A stretch of 64,000 bases of DNA from Meghimatium bilineatum (GCA_034231615.1 CM067322.1:62139032-62203031), one strand, 5' to 3'. Shown: positions 33,800-44,765, numbered from the stretch's first letter. Made by a program: numbers and translations. Notes: a model not told the origin generated them from the letters alone.

Positions 33800-33985
33800 A
33801 AGTACAATCTGTACTTATACAACAAAGCATATCTTCACAACAATTTGTACTTATACAACAAAGCATATCTTCACAATAATCTGCACATCTTCACAACAAT
33901 CTGTACATATCACACAGCAAAGCACATATTCACAAAAATGTGCACTTACACAACATAGCATATCTTCACAACAATTTTTCATTCT
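33800..33985 (+). repeat. Tandem repeat, ~36-bp period
   Basis: Five imperfect units built on ACTTATACAACAAAGCATAT and CTTCACAACAAT. The second unit is almost identical to the first; the later ones are drifted or shortened. Confidence 0.85.
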
Positions 33986-34419
33986 CACTTTACATCATAC
34001 ACTTTATGTCTACACACAACCTCCATTTCAATAGAATATGATGAGAACAATATATATTTCTGCAACATCACCACCTCCTTTAACCTTTCCAGAAATTATG
34101 CATACAATATTATGACTCATAAAAAACTAGTATCAGATTAAGCTTTGAACTGATGATGAGCAACAACTTTACTACATTTCTGTTATTGAATCAACAGAAA
34201 TTACATCACGTACAAAACTAAGAATATATAACTCAGATAGGTGCTGTTATATGGCGGGAAAACCAGAAAACTACAAAACCTTCATCAATAGATGCCTGTG
34301 TAGAATTGTAGTAGGCATCATTCTGTCTTTCCAGATAATAGTATTATTTTTGCTTCATAAGAAATCTAATCTATGATCTGTATGTAAAAAAAAAGAGTTT
34401 GAAATGGTATAAGATACCA

Positions 34420-34625
34420 ATTAGTTATCAATGAGGAGTTCAAGCAAAGAACTAAACAAACTCCAGTGGAGGAAGAAAAGGAAATGGTGCTTGAGATAGA
34501 TAGGACATTTATTAAGAAGACCAACTTTAAAACATTGTAAGATTAAGACAGGAATTGCCCTGGAACCCACAGGGAAAGAAGAAGACGAACAAATACCCGG
34601 AGGAAAGAATTAGATGCAGAGACAT
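34420..34625 (+). pseudogene. LINE C-terminal fragment
   Basis: The plus strand reads KWCLR-IGHLLRRPTLKHCK followed by a degraded basic stretch, like the GHVLRR...GRRRRGRP end of RTE/CR1-type proteins. It is frameshifted and short. Confidence 0.55.
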
Positions 34626-34883
34626 CTAATTTTCACCTTCCATTCCCATAGCTCTGCTGTCCATCATGCCCTATTCCAACATCTTTCTTTTCTTCAGTCG
34701 GATCCCAGAATGGGTGATGTGTTCTGTAATCTCCCTTTGGTTGCTTACAGATGTGAAAATAACCTGAAGGATATATTGGCCCAGAGTCATCTCAAGCCTG
34801 ATGTTACTAATAATTTAATGGCAGGTGACTGCCATTAAGTCGCGCTTCTCAGATTACCCGGCCCATCACAAGCTTGAGAACTG

Positions 34884-34889
<6 letters not shown>

Positions 34890-34968
<79 letters not shown>
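34890..34968. repeat. (CT)n(TA)n microsatellite
   Basis: About ten CT units followed by about thirty TA units. The TA run abuts the dispersed tail repeat at 34969. Confidence 0.95.
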
Positions 34969-34970
<2 letters not shown>

Positions 34971-35310
34971 TGTGGCATAATTTAACTCTTTGGGATCAAT
35001 GCCCATTAGTCGTATGGATGATATCCTGTTGTTCCGTTATTTCTCTGTCTTCTTTCACGGATATTTGGATACGTTTCATATATTTTCTGCTTGTGTTGTT
35101 TGACCTCTGACCTAGTTTTAACTCTTCCGGGTTATATCTATATTTAGCTTTGCCATGTGAATGTCAATAGTACCATGCTTACTTGTCATTTTCTGTTGTG
35201 AGTGTATTCTTTAACAAGGTCTTTTGTTCACAATGTTGATTTGTGTGACGTTATGTGTGCTTCCATTGATTAACAAAATTTCCCTACCCTGTTCCAAGTT
35301 TCACCCTATG
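34969..35310 (+). repeat. Dispersed tail repeat
   Basis: Forward copy of the repeat at 24440-24810; the similarity starts at the TA run and ends near CCTGTTCCAAGTTTCACC. ACAAGGTCTTTTGTTCACAATGTTGA sits in the place of the TGATAAAGG...GTTGA block of the Penelope-like tails. Confidence 0.7.
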
Positions 35311-35494
35311 CAGAGAAACAAGCGCATGGTAGAACTAAGAGAGAGCTGGAAGCAATGGCTAAAAATAGGAAAAGATGGAGGTTCATTAAATACCTATTCT
35401 CTGCAGGGAGTTAAAAGGTGTATAAATAGATAACTAAACATTGTGGTAGAGTGGATAACCTCACAAACCAACTTGGATGAATTAGTTTGTGGTT

Positions 35495-35650
35495 TTCAGG
35501 ACTGCCCAACATACAAAGAGCAGAGACAGCAGACCTGGCCAGAGGATACAGACTTGAGGCAAAAGCTATGGGGCAGCCGCTCTGACTTGGAGAAGACAGT
35601 GGACTTTGCCCTGACAATATAATATGACCATAGATGCTGAACGCAGAAGA
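35495..35650 (+). mobile_element. Very short LINE 3' end with 11-bp target duplication
   Basis: A 156-bp insertion encodes TYKEQRQQTWPEDTDLRQKL and on to the stop, then ends GAACGCAGAAGA. AGTTTGTGGTT flanks it at 35484-35494 and 35651-35661. It is the same LINE family as 2138-2570. It shows that extreme 5' truncation yields a piece no longer than the SINE. Confidence 0.9.
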
Positions 35651-35904
35651 AGTTTGTGGTTCAAAAACTGATCTTCCACATTGTACTGTACAGTGGTGCC
35701 TAAAAATTCAACAATAGTTGAATATGCTTCAATTGTTTATTATTGTTTATACTAAACATTAGGTGACAAGACAGGATAAAAAAAAAGAAGAGATCTCGAA
35801 AGACAAACAGACCAAGATCTGGTCGATACCCAGATTAAGGAGAGACAATGAAGATGGATTGGACACACACACTCAGAAAACCAGTAAAAGATATAGTTAG
35901 ACAA

Positions 35905-36045
35905 TATCTTCTTCTTTGTCGTTCGTCCTGAAAAGGACGTTTGTGCATTATGTCTCTTTACAGCTTTGTTGCAATGCTGCACCTTTTGGTCGACATATCC
36001 GACTTCTGCACGGTTATGTTTGTGGATGGGTTGTCCAACAATGAT
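35905..36045 (-). mobile_element. SINE relative, diverged
   Basis: On the minus strand GCAGAAGTCGGATATGTCGA resembles the GAAGACGGATGTGTCGGGCC start, and the end GGACGAACGACAAAGAAGAAG is the family tail. The middle differs, so this may be a subfamily. Confidence 0.65.
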
Positions 36046-36049
36046 ATGA

Positions 36050-36200
36050 AATCTGCAGGGAAAAAGAAGAGGAAGACCTAAGAAAATAATGATAAGATAG
36101 ACCATGAAGTACTTGACAGAGAATCACATAAAATGTGCTGAGAACATATAAAAATATAGACAAATGGAAAAACCTTGTTCGTAGTTTATGCACCTGAGAA
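36050..36200 (+). pseudogene. LINE C-terminal scrap
   Basis: GREKKKRKT-type basic residues and a DRESHKMC.EHIK-like segment on the plus strand recall the last codons of RTE-type LINE proteins. Low-information remnant. Confidence 0.4.
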
Positions 36201-36386
36201 TGTGTAAACATCTGATGAGCCCAAGGGACTGATTAATGTTTAGCAGATAATGTCACTAGGTAAGTATTTACAGATATTTACTGAATCATGTTCTGCCCTG
36301 GAGAAATACCATTATTTAAAATGTAATTTTTTTTTATGTATGATCACAACTATCTATAAAACCAGAGTGAAATCTGAAAGAATATG

Positions 36387-36561
36387 TCATAGTTTTATGG
36401 CAAAAGAAGCCCCACATGAACACCCTTGTTCTGCCTGAGGGTTGTTTATAATTCTAAATGAGGATCTGATCATTTCCTGATAGAAATCAACGGTTGATCC
36501 CTTAACTAACTCTAGAGAGTCTGTATCTATGACCACCTTTGCTCCATCTCTTTCAAATACT
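36387..36561 (-). CDS. ISCA2: ISCA2 exon 4
   Basis: After a TTCTGCAG acceptor it encodes [20 protein letters not shown] and on to IKL-stop (TGA at 36389-36387). It contributes Cys137 and Cys139. The first base completes the Lys90 codon from exon 3. Confidence 0.97.
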
Positions 36562-39500
36562 CTGCAGAATAAGGAAACAAATGAATTAATACTTGCATAA
36601 ACATAAATAGCATAAATATTAAACATCTCAGGTTTCAAATACACAGAAAATATTTTTTTACAGAAGATGGCAGTTTTGACAGAGAAATCAGTAAAAACTA
36701 TCAATGCAGTATCAAATGGATTAAGATTATTACCAAGCGCCTGATTTCTAGCATTCATGCTAAAAAGGAAAGTTTACAGTATCTCCAATTTGAGAAGCAA
36801 AATGACACAAGATGGAGAAAATAGTAGAGATTTTCTGTCCTACTCTGATAACCATCAATTTCCCAATGTGAGATCATTTTTGGGAGTCCTATAATGTAGG
36901 ACTTATGTGAGATAAGGGGGTTTCTATATTTTACAGACGTGTCAATAGGTGTGTTATTTGGTGCATTGACGTGACTAGTTTTTAAGTGTGCATGTTTGTT
37001 GGTGTTGGCTCTCTTTAAGGGTGAGGTTGTTTTTGGGGATTTTATGGATAGATTTATTGGGGTTAGGCAGTATTAGGTGTTGAATGATACAGTGGAATCT
37101 CTGTATAGCACATCCTTTTATAAAAAATTTCCCAATTTAACAAAATTTTTCAAAATTCCCAATTACATTTATTCTTTGTTTGCTTGTAATGTATATAATA
37201 CTTCTGTTATTACATATATATTTTGTTAGTCTAGACCATGTTGTTATAATGGAATATGACTGTATTAGGCTGTATTAATTATAGAAAGAGATGTTGGTGT
37301 AGTTGTTATACTTCCATTTATTTACCATGTGAACACTTCCAATTTCTTTTCCATTCATTATTTTTTAAATGGCTACCACTTTTAGTTCCTTTATGCCACT
37401 ATGCATACTGGTCACATCTTGATTCTGCAGTTCGCTGGGCTATATCCTGATGCATATCTAGTTTGACCAGATACATAGGACTACATCCCATGTGCTATTT
37501 GTTCATAACCAGTCACTCAGTATACATTGGTAGCTAGGATCATGGTCAGGGCCAGAGCTCATTTGGTTATCACAGCATGATGTGCAATTCTTGTTTCTCT
37601 GAATGTTGCACCATACAGGGTAAAGGGAAACATAATTTTACTGCTGAAATTCTGCAGTGTTTCCACAAGAGCATAGCCTCACTATATTGGCATGTCATCT
37701 ACTGAGTTTCCTGTTGCATTACAATTGGCCAAATAGGCCAATGGTGAGATTTTAAAACCATCCATATGTGGAATGTTAGTGATAGATGAAAAAAGAAACT
37801 GTGATATCCCAATGAAGACATGTACACAAGAATTACAAGATACATTCCAATGCTAGGGAGATGATAATACATAGTAGCAAAACTAAAATTAAATGCATTA
37901 GAGAAAAAGGTAAAAGGTAAGTTTAGTTATGAACCAGTGTCATAGCACACGATTTCCCATAAGTGCTCACTGCCCAGTCAGTGGTTGACCAGACTCTGCA
38001 TGTATAGCAACATCTACTGCACTTATGCAGTATCTATAGCACCACTCCTCAATCTTCCCTGAGAATGAAATCTGGCACCCTACCTAGTGGCTGGGTGAAT
38101 TATATGAGTAATTTTTATTTCAAATTACAAAAAGTGAGGGCACTCAGAACCAAGGTCAGCAGGTGAATGACTTAACCCACATTACTGCTGCTTCTAAAAA
38201 AAGGTATTAAAAACACAGGAAACATATACAAGAAAAAAGAAAAATAAGTACCGGTAACAGATACCTGAGATTTAATTCAAGTTCCTCCAAGTGACGGATT
38301 TGTCTCCCTGCTTGAGGCAATTATGACTTGGTGAACTGAGCAACACCATCCTATCACAAGTATTATTTGTTCTGTGGCTACTGAATTACTAGCTCATCAC
38401 AGTCTTCTTTCCATGCATGTCATGGGAGGCAACTAAGGAAATTTGAGGGATATGCTGACAAACCATCACCTATGAAAATATCATTCTCACTGCTTGTCTT
38501 GCCTCAATTTCTTACTTTTGTCTTCTGTCAAATGGTCCCCATGGATGATGGAGAGATGTAAACCAGTGAACATTGCACCTTTGTTCTTTTGTGGCAGACT
38601 TCTAGGTGGTGAAGAATGTCAGATTTACTATAATTGGATATGGGTGATGAACTAGTTGGCCCAGACATATATTATTCACTCCTGGCAGGATGTGATAATC
38701 CTAATATACTGTTGTATTAGACACCCTTGATTCTTGATTAGAAACTAGCATCACAGTAAGTGGGACACTTCCATAAGTGCTCCATTCCAGCAGCCATCCC
38801 AGTGTATGTAGACTCAGTCCCAGTCAGGTGTTGATTATGCGATCTTACGGTCTCCCAAAAAAATATACATTTCCTTCCCTCACCTCTAGACACTCCCATT
38901 AGACACACTTTTGGGATTAAACATGCATCCATAAACCCTCCTTACACAACCTTGCCTTTAAGAAAACAAACATTATGCATTTTAACTTCTGTTAGTCAAC
39001 TGAGGAAGACCTATGCTTTTGCCTGGAAAGGCTATTAAGAGCAAACTGTTCAAATCTAAATGAATTACTTCTCATCACAAATATTACCATTAGCAGTTTT
39101 TAGGAAAAGCAACTTAAAATTACAAAAACTGTAAACAGTAACAAACTCACTAACTTGTCATCTTCATTTATTATTGAATCAAGTTCAAACTTGTATTGAA
39201 ACCCTGAACAGCCTCCTCCTTCAACAAACAAACGTAAGTGTGAGCCATCATCAGATCTGATTTCCTTCAACCTCTGAGGAAAACAAAATTCTCTCTTTAT
39301 ATGTCTATGTCAAATCATTATCTGATTTTAATAGCAATATTTTTCTTCTGACTCAAGTCTTTTCCTCAGAAATTCTTTCTAGCCTTCATTAACCTCAGCT
39401 TCTTTTATTATGCTTGGCATTTTGGTGTTAAGACTATAATCATTGCACTTTCTGCTGATAGTAATTTGTAATTAAATCTTTCTTACATAGGAAGATCTCT

Positions 39501-42423
39501 GCGCATTCTTTTCTACATGTTAATCCTTTGAGCCCTGACTACCACCTAGCCCATAGAACTCCATTGTCATAAGCTCTTGAGCAGGAAACATACAAGGAAA
39601 CAAGAACTAGTTCCTATGACAAAATAATTAATTATGTGACTTCAATTGTTCTATCTGATATGCTCATTGTGATAGTTTTCCCAGCAAGTAAAAATTCTTC
39701 AATTAGGTATACAGACTGTGCTGATTTGACTTATAAGGTGCTTCTAGAAGATGGCTTTCTGGAAATGAATCGCTAAGTCTCAATAATAATGAACACTGCC
39801 TTGACCACTTCTTTCTTATTTCATTGTCCAAAAAGTATTCTCACTTGCATTATGTGCTTCTATCTAGCTAGTTTTGCCTCCACCATAGAAATTCTATTAG
39901 ATAATGTGTCATGATTCATTGGGTCAATCTCACCTAAACATACAAACTTGGGTTGCTAGAACTGGCAATCCAGGCTCATTACTGTTTTTGTCATGCACAG
40001 TACAGTCAGTGTTTTGGCTGTGGAGATCAAAAGATGTTGATCAGGGACATTGTCTTCTGTGCAAACAATTCTCATTGCATCTTAGTCTACATTTTCCAGC
40101 ATCAATCCCTGAGCACTAGCCAGGGCTTTCACACATGCTTTGAAGCAATGTGTTATCAGGATGCAAACAGAGAAGTGCCTTTTGGGTTATGACTATCTGC
40201 TAGACCTGAGAATCACACAAGACCAAAGCAAACCCTTTGCATCATACTGTTGTTACCCTATGTTTTCCTTTCAGGGACTGATAACACACAGATGATAAAC
40301 TACTGGGTATGTATAATATAATCTTGACTAACTGCTATTTTTACCCCTGCCTTACTTTCACACATGAATCGCTAAGTCTCAGATCCTCCAGAACTGTTTG
40401 GTTTACAACTGGAGATGTTGAAGCAAATGCTGCAAAGAATTGGTGTCCCATTAAGGTACTAGCAGAATTGCAAATCTCATCTTTGTTGGTAATGTTATTA
40501 ACAGTTAACCACGTAGAATACCTGCAGGAAGATCATGAATAAGCAATTTAAGACTCATATATTTTTAAAAAGTTTATTTCTTACACATATCTATATCCAA
40601 CCGTATATACTAACTTCTTCCTATCCTTGGAACACTGAGCTGTAACTCACCAATACATTCTATTTAATGCTGTATTTACTATTGTCCACAAGACTTAGAT
40701 TACTCTGACTTCTTCTGACCCATGTCATCACTTCTTTACTCTTTCCAGTGGTTTCCAGTCCAGAGCATACCTGGCCTCATTGTTATATTATTTTTATTTT
40801 TCACTGCATTATTCCTCTTTAATCTTCACTTTTACCATTAACCATTACTATTTTGACCTTTTCCACAAGTCTGTATTTATTACTTCCAACCATCTAATAT
40901 TGAGCTGACCTCTGTGATAAAGGAGCTAATATAAGATTGTAGAAATCACAATTATTGCAAACTAGGCCATGGTTTGAGTGAAAAGGATGACAATGTTACT
41001 GAAATTATGAGTAATGTCTAAAAAAATTCAACAGTTGAAAAGTAATGTGCATTATAGAATATTCTTCAATTATTTTATGATTATCTAATACAAATCATAC
41101 CATATTCTTCTTGAATAACAAGAGGTAAATACTAAATAAAGTAGACAGGTTACTGAAGATAACTGTCAATATAAAATAATTAAATATAGAAAATAACAAT
41201 AAAACAAAGAACAAATACAATTGTCAACGTGTCTGTCCAATTGGGACCTTTATCAAGACAACAAAAACAGTTAAGAAAACAAAATCATAAGGAATATAAC
41301 CAAAATGCCTGGGAGAATGATTTCTCTCATCAGAAAATCATCACCGGAAAATTTACTGGGTAATTTACTTTGCCCCTGTTGCCTTCTATCATCCACTCCA
41401 GTAACACCCTCTCCATGCCATCATGTCTCTTAATGTGACTGAAAAAAAATAGCTTTTTCTTTAATATGGTGTTCAGAAACTAGCTTTCTTGGAAGTTAAT
41501 TTCATAAATACTTCCTGGTTTGTTTTTCAGACTTGCTGTCCATCATCATATCATGGTATAAATGGTACATCTTTCTTTCCTACGTACACTGTACTATAAA
41601 TAGCACACTGTTTTAATTTTTAAGTAGACGATGTCACTGAGTTCCACGAGAAAACCAATCAACTTCGGCGCGTGCATTGACGCCCACCGCCAGAAGTGGG
41701 ATCAATAAGCAATTCAATAAGTTCGTCTTGTCTTCGCGAACAAAATATGTATAGTTTGTATGTTGTATTATTGAAAATAACAAATATAATTTAAAAATTA
41801 TCAGCTTGACTACATTTTGTGGGGACAAGTTTTATTTATATTTTCCTATATGTTTCATGTAAACTATTTGATGTCAAATTAATTAGAAAAAAAATTCGTA
41901 AATTTTTTCAGGGTTGACGTACAGACTTGGTTGAGGTATCGTTGAATTGCAATTTTTAAGGGCTATCTAACTATATTATTTGTAATTATGTAGCATTATT
42001 TAGAAAATTGTGTCCAAGTACCTACGCCTACTAAAGATCAGGCAAATAAAATATTTTGGACACAATTAAAAGACATGCCACCTTATTGAAGACCTTACTT
42101 GAGGGTAAAGTCAAAGGGAAGCGAGCAAGAGGTAGGCAAAGATACAAGTGGGAGAGTAACATCACACGATGGAAGGTTACTACACAAGACTACCTACTCA
42201 CTACCTACTGTGACACCACCACAGTCACAGTGCTAGCATGAGACAGACAGAGAGATCCGTTGCAGCCAACTATCGTTGCGGAGACGGCAATTAATAATGA
42301 TAGCAGACATATAAGTATGGAAAGCACATGTTTGTAGGCTATATTTTTTTTTAAAGATAATAATTATTAATATTACCTTCTCACTTGCGCGAGTTTTGCA
42401 ATTTCACTGACGACTCTCAACAT
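36387..42423 (-). CDS. ISCA2: ISCA2, mitochondrial iron-sulfur carrier, complete four-exon gene
   Basis: Minus strand: exons 42423-42377, 40458-40356, 39273-39155 and 36561-36387 join with matching phases (2, 0, 2) to a 147-aa protein; human ISCA2 is 154 aa. The start [15 protein letters not shown] is a basic, acid-poor presequence. The A-type carrier core begins near residue 43 ([14 protein letters not shown]). The three cluster cysteines are present: Cys72 in [12 protein letters not shown], and Cys137 and Cys139 in [14 protein letters not shown], which forms the C-terminus. With ISCA1 and IBA57 the family matures [4Fe-4S] clusters for lipoate synthase and aconitase in the matrix. The protein has every expected motif and no break, so it is very likely functional despite TE insertions in introns and next to the start. 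Confidence 0.97.
37090..37262. mobile_element. pogo/Tigger-like MITE, diverged
   Basis: It starts CAGTGGAATCTC and ends in a degraded TATGACTG, with TA on both sides. Internal similarity to 4951-5049 is clearest at TATATATTTTGTTAGTC...CCATGTTGTTATAA. Confidence 0.75.
38405..38500 (+). mobile_element. SINE fragment (5' part of long form)
   Basis: CTTCCATGCATGTCATGGGA followed by GGCAACTAAGGAAATTTGAG matches the 5' half of the long-form SINE at 12778-13033. The 3' half is not present. Confidence 0.7.
39155..39273 (-). CDS. ISCA2: ISCA2 exon 3
   Basis: From a TTTTCCTCAG acceptor it encodes [20 protein letters not shown] and on to INEDD plus two bases, then a GTTAGT donor. It holds the first cluster cysteine, Cys72. 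Confidence 0.97.
40356..40458 (-). CDS. ISCA2: ISCA2 exon 2
   Basis: It begins after CTGCTAG and encodes (S)[18 protein letters not shown] and on to LRLSDSCVK, ending at a GTAAGG donor. The acceptor was chosen because only it restores the phase left by exon 1; a better-looking TTTGCAG acceptor further in would break the frame. It covers the end of the presequence and the start of the carrier domain. Confidence 0.9.
41105..41340 (-). repeat. Penelope-like terminal repeat in ISCA2 intron 1
   Basis: A copy of the arm at 4084-4275, including CAACGTGTCTGTCCAATTGG and GGACCTTTATCAAGACAACA. This better-preserved version shows that the full motif on the minus strand is CTTGATAAAGGTCCCAATTG, then GACAGACACGTTGAC. 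Confidence 0.75.
42025..42310 (+). pseudogene. RTE-like LINE 3' end in ISCA2 intron 1
   Basis: The plus strand reads [20 protein letters not shown] then [14 protein letters not shown], the basic C-terminal end of an RTE-type protein. A 3' UTR with ACTATCGTTGCGGAGACGGC ends in AATTAATAATGATA. It lies antisense to ISCA2 and ends about 70 bp from the exon 1 donor. Confidence 0.8.
42377..42423 (-). CDS. ISCA2: ISCA2 exon 1
   Basis: ATG at 42423; it encodes [15 protein letters not shown] plus two bases of a Ser codon, then a GTAATA donor. The leader is basic, as expected for a matrix-targeting sequence. An internal CAA/GTGAGA could also serve as a donor but would not keep frame with exon 2. Confidence 0.88.
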
Positions 42424-42450
42424 TGTTGTTGTTTTCTTCAACTGTATGGT

Positions 42451-42459
42451 GTTTCCGGT
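42451..42459 (-). promoter_or_regulatory. Possible ETS-type site upstream of ISCA2
   Basis: ACCGGAAAC lies about 30 bp before the ISCA2 ATG, in the 90-bp gap between the ATG and a LINE. ETS/GABP sites of this kind are common in promoters of mitochondrial genes in animals. It is a single short match only. Confidence 0.3.
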
Positions 42460-42512
42460 TCTTTTATGATAGTAGCCAGATTTTGGAGAAAGCCTTACTT
42501 CGGAAAATCTCG

Positions 42513-42895
42513 TCAACTGATCATTATAATTTTTGTCCTTTCTTGTTTACCTGTTTGTAGAGTCAGGGGTAGACGAGTTCTCTGGAGATGACTTTTTGTG
42601 TGTGTATACTTCATATATGTTTGTTTTCGTTGATTCCTTATTTCTGTGATCCATCTTTTGCATGGTTTCCCTTGACTTTGTATACACCGTGTCTGTATAG
42701 CAAATGTTTTTACATGAGCACTGTCTGATAGTAGTCTGGAAACATGTGAAAACCAGTAAATTTGTTGTCTTTTATGTTGGTTAGTTTTCTGATGTTTTCG
42801 TTTCTGATTTCGTCTCATATTGTTACTCCGATAATTATTATACGTAGACAAGTCATTTCTGTGGTAGCAAGTTTTTTCCATCGTGTCCTACCGAC
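42513..42895 (-). pseudogene. RTE-like LINE 3' end directly upstream of ISCA2
   Basis: The minus strand reads QQIYWFSHVSRLLSDSAHV, then CIQSQGKPCKRWITEIRN, then SHLQRTRLPLTL to a stop at 42513. It is the same family as 5335-5695 and 31440-32215. It lies in the same direction as ISCA2 and ends about 90 bp before its ATG, so it occupies the promoter or 5' UTR. Confidence 0.82.
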
Positions 42896-43199
42896 CTCAC
42901 AAACACGATCTCATACAAATGTTTTCCTCAGAAACAGAATTAGCAGCTAACACGGGAAACAGCAAAACGCTATTCCATATTGTACAAGAACTTACTAACT
43001 AACCTCCAACTACAAATATTCCGGAGAAAAACAAAGACAACAAAATTATACTCTCACAACAAGCTCAGCAAGACAAATATGATGAACATTTCCAACAATA
43101 TTAGGTAATAAGCCTACTGCAATGAAAGGGGACAACAATAGTACTTACGTAGAACACTGGTTTTTTATGTTTCACTTGGACAACAGACGGACTATCTCA

Positions 43200-43845
43200 G
43201 ACTAAGGGGTTATGAGGTGTAAACACGAAAACACACACATTACAATACATAAGACATTTTCAACATTTCGAACCGTTAGGTCGTTCTCAAGAATATATAA
43301 AACAAACAATGAAAACAGTAAAAACAATGTTACCACCACAAAGATACTAGATGCACTATTGGCATTTAAAACAATACAAATTTCAAGGTGACAATGATAT
43401 ATCTGGAAACATGTAGTCACGGAAGCGGGTTTTGCTGAAAATTGGACGGGATATGATAATATAGGCCTGTATAAAAAATGATTACCCAACAAAAAATGGA
43501 TAGCAGTACAATAAGGACTACACCAACAAAATTTAAACAAGTGAATGTTCTGAACTAAGTCCAAACGACTTGAAAGTACCAAACTCAAAAATAGGCCTAC
43601 ATTGATTTTCAAGAGCTTACCTAGATTTGTTATCCGCGGTGCAGAATCTGCGGACAGCGACCTGGATATTGAAGGCTCCATGACAATCACCATTGAAATG
43701 AATAGCTATAGGGCTAGGTTCTCTGTGTTTTATAGCATGAAGATGCATACAGAAGCGGTCACTCAATTGTAAGTCCGTTTCACCGATATACTTCTTGTCA
43801 CAACGTTTACATACGATAACGTAAATGACATTACGGGATTACTGT
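43200..43845 (-). pseudogene. Penelope-like element 3' part with GIY-YIG endonuclease
   Basis: On the minus strand, from about 43835, one reads NVIYVIVCKRCDKKYIGET, then LSDRFCMHLHAI and HFNGDCHGAFNIQVAV. This is a GIY-YIG nuclease domain of the kind at the C-terminus of Penelope-like reverse transcriptases: IY...YIGET, a C-x2-C between them, and the Arg/His helix. Downstream (43310-43215) follows a tail with TTGAGAACGACC-taac-GGTTCGAAATGTTGA. The RT part is absent. This piece anchors the tail-like repeats in the window to Penelope-like elements. Confidence 0.8.
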
Positions 43846-43894
43846 TCAGCAGCAGAGCACAGATTACAGTATTGCCGTGCAATGGCGTAACTTC

Positions 43895-44088
43895 AAATAC
43901 ATGCAGATAAGGAACAACCGTTGTATTAAAAAAACCCAAAGAAAGTTAAAGGCAGCAGACTTAAGAGAGGGAAGTCGTGGATGGGACGTGCTGAGGATGT
44001 CATATAAAGCGTCTGCAGATTGCAAGATGTGGCAGCAATTGTGGAATAGATACCTCTACCTGCAGATTTCGAATATGTGCAGTGAGGA
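43895..44088 (+). pseudogene. R1-like LINE connection-domain fragment
   Basis: RLKRGKSWMGRAEDVI is readable near 43960, the same block as GKSWMGRAEDI at 58090. The fragment switches abruptly near 44080 to a different LINE family. Confidence 0.6.
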
Positions 44089-44549
44089 ATGGAGGTGCAG
44101 GTGTATAGGCCCTATATAGAATATCCACACAAGTCTAGAGATACGATCAGAAAACCAACAGGGAAATTCTGCAATAATTATGATGCAGAAATTCAGGAAA
44201 TTAGGGTAGCAACTGAAAAACTGCTGAACTCTATTCCTGGCCCACAGCCCGAGGTATTCCTGACATATGCAAGGTCAGTGCTTCAAGCTCTCCAGTCTGG
44301 AAAACTAACAGACCTGCAAAAACTACTTAATGAACTGTCTTACCAGTACAGGGTAACCATGCAGTGGATACCTTCTCACTGTGGGAATACCAGGAAATGA
44401 AAAAGCAGACCAACTGGCTAAGGAAGGTGCTGCCGAAGACCAACCAGATGTACTAATCACCTACCATTAGAAAAAACAGATGATCAAGTCAATAAGAAAG
44501 TCACAAACATCAACACAAGATGACTATCACATTATGAATAGACCAGAAC
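44089..44549 (+). pseudogene. LINE RNase H fragment, close relative of the 44.7-48.7 kb element
   Basis: Almost the same DNA as 47900-48365: YIEYPHKSRDTIRKPTGKFC, LTYARSVLQALQSGKLTDL and TMQWIPSHCG. It keeps the PSHC histidine, which the main copy has lost (PSYC). A frameshift follows. The copy is cut off in the middle of a codon at GTAATTCT, where an inverted LINE tail begins. Confidence 0.88.
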
Positions 44550-44725
44550 ACGTTGTAATTCTTCTTCTTCTTCGGCGATCATTACTCAGTCAGGTTGGGA
44601 CTTCGGATTCTATTATATAGGCTGATGTCTGTTTTTAGAGTGTCCACTGTGCCATACAGTTTCTCTTCAACACTGATTGGGGTGGGCCATGTCTTGTTTC
44701 TCAGGTCTGCATACTCCCCATCAAG
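44550..44725 (-). mobile_element. Inverted LINE 3' end
   Basis: The minus strand encodes DLRNKTWPTPISVEEKLYGT then DISLYNRIRSPNLTE-stop, followed by GATCGCCGAAGAAGAAGAAG. It is a truncated 3' end of a related family, inserted opposite to its neighbours. Confidence 0.85.
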
Positions 44726-44765
44726 GCCAGCACCGTGCAGTGGTGATGGGGCTTAGTTAATCAGG

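Larger units (their letters stand above)
36562..39154 (-). other. ISCA2 intron 3
   Basis: A 2.6 kb intron from a GTTAGT donor to a GCAG acceptor. It contains the Tigger-like MITE at 37090-37262 and a SINE fragment at 38405-38500. Nothing else was recognised. Confidence 0.85.

Noticed and set aside
34890-34968. Long CT/TA run as a functional promoter element
   Set aside because: It is a plain microsatellite attached to a repeat tail that has a TA run at the same place in another copy.
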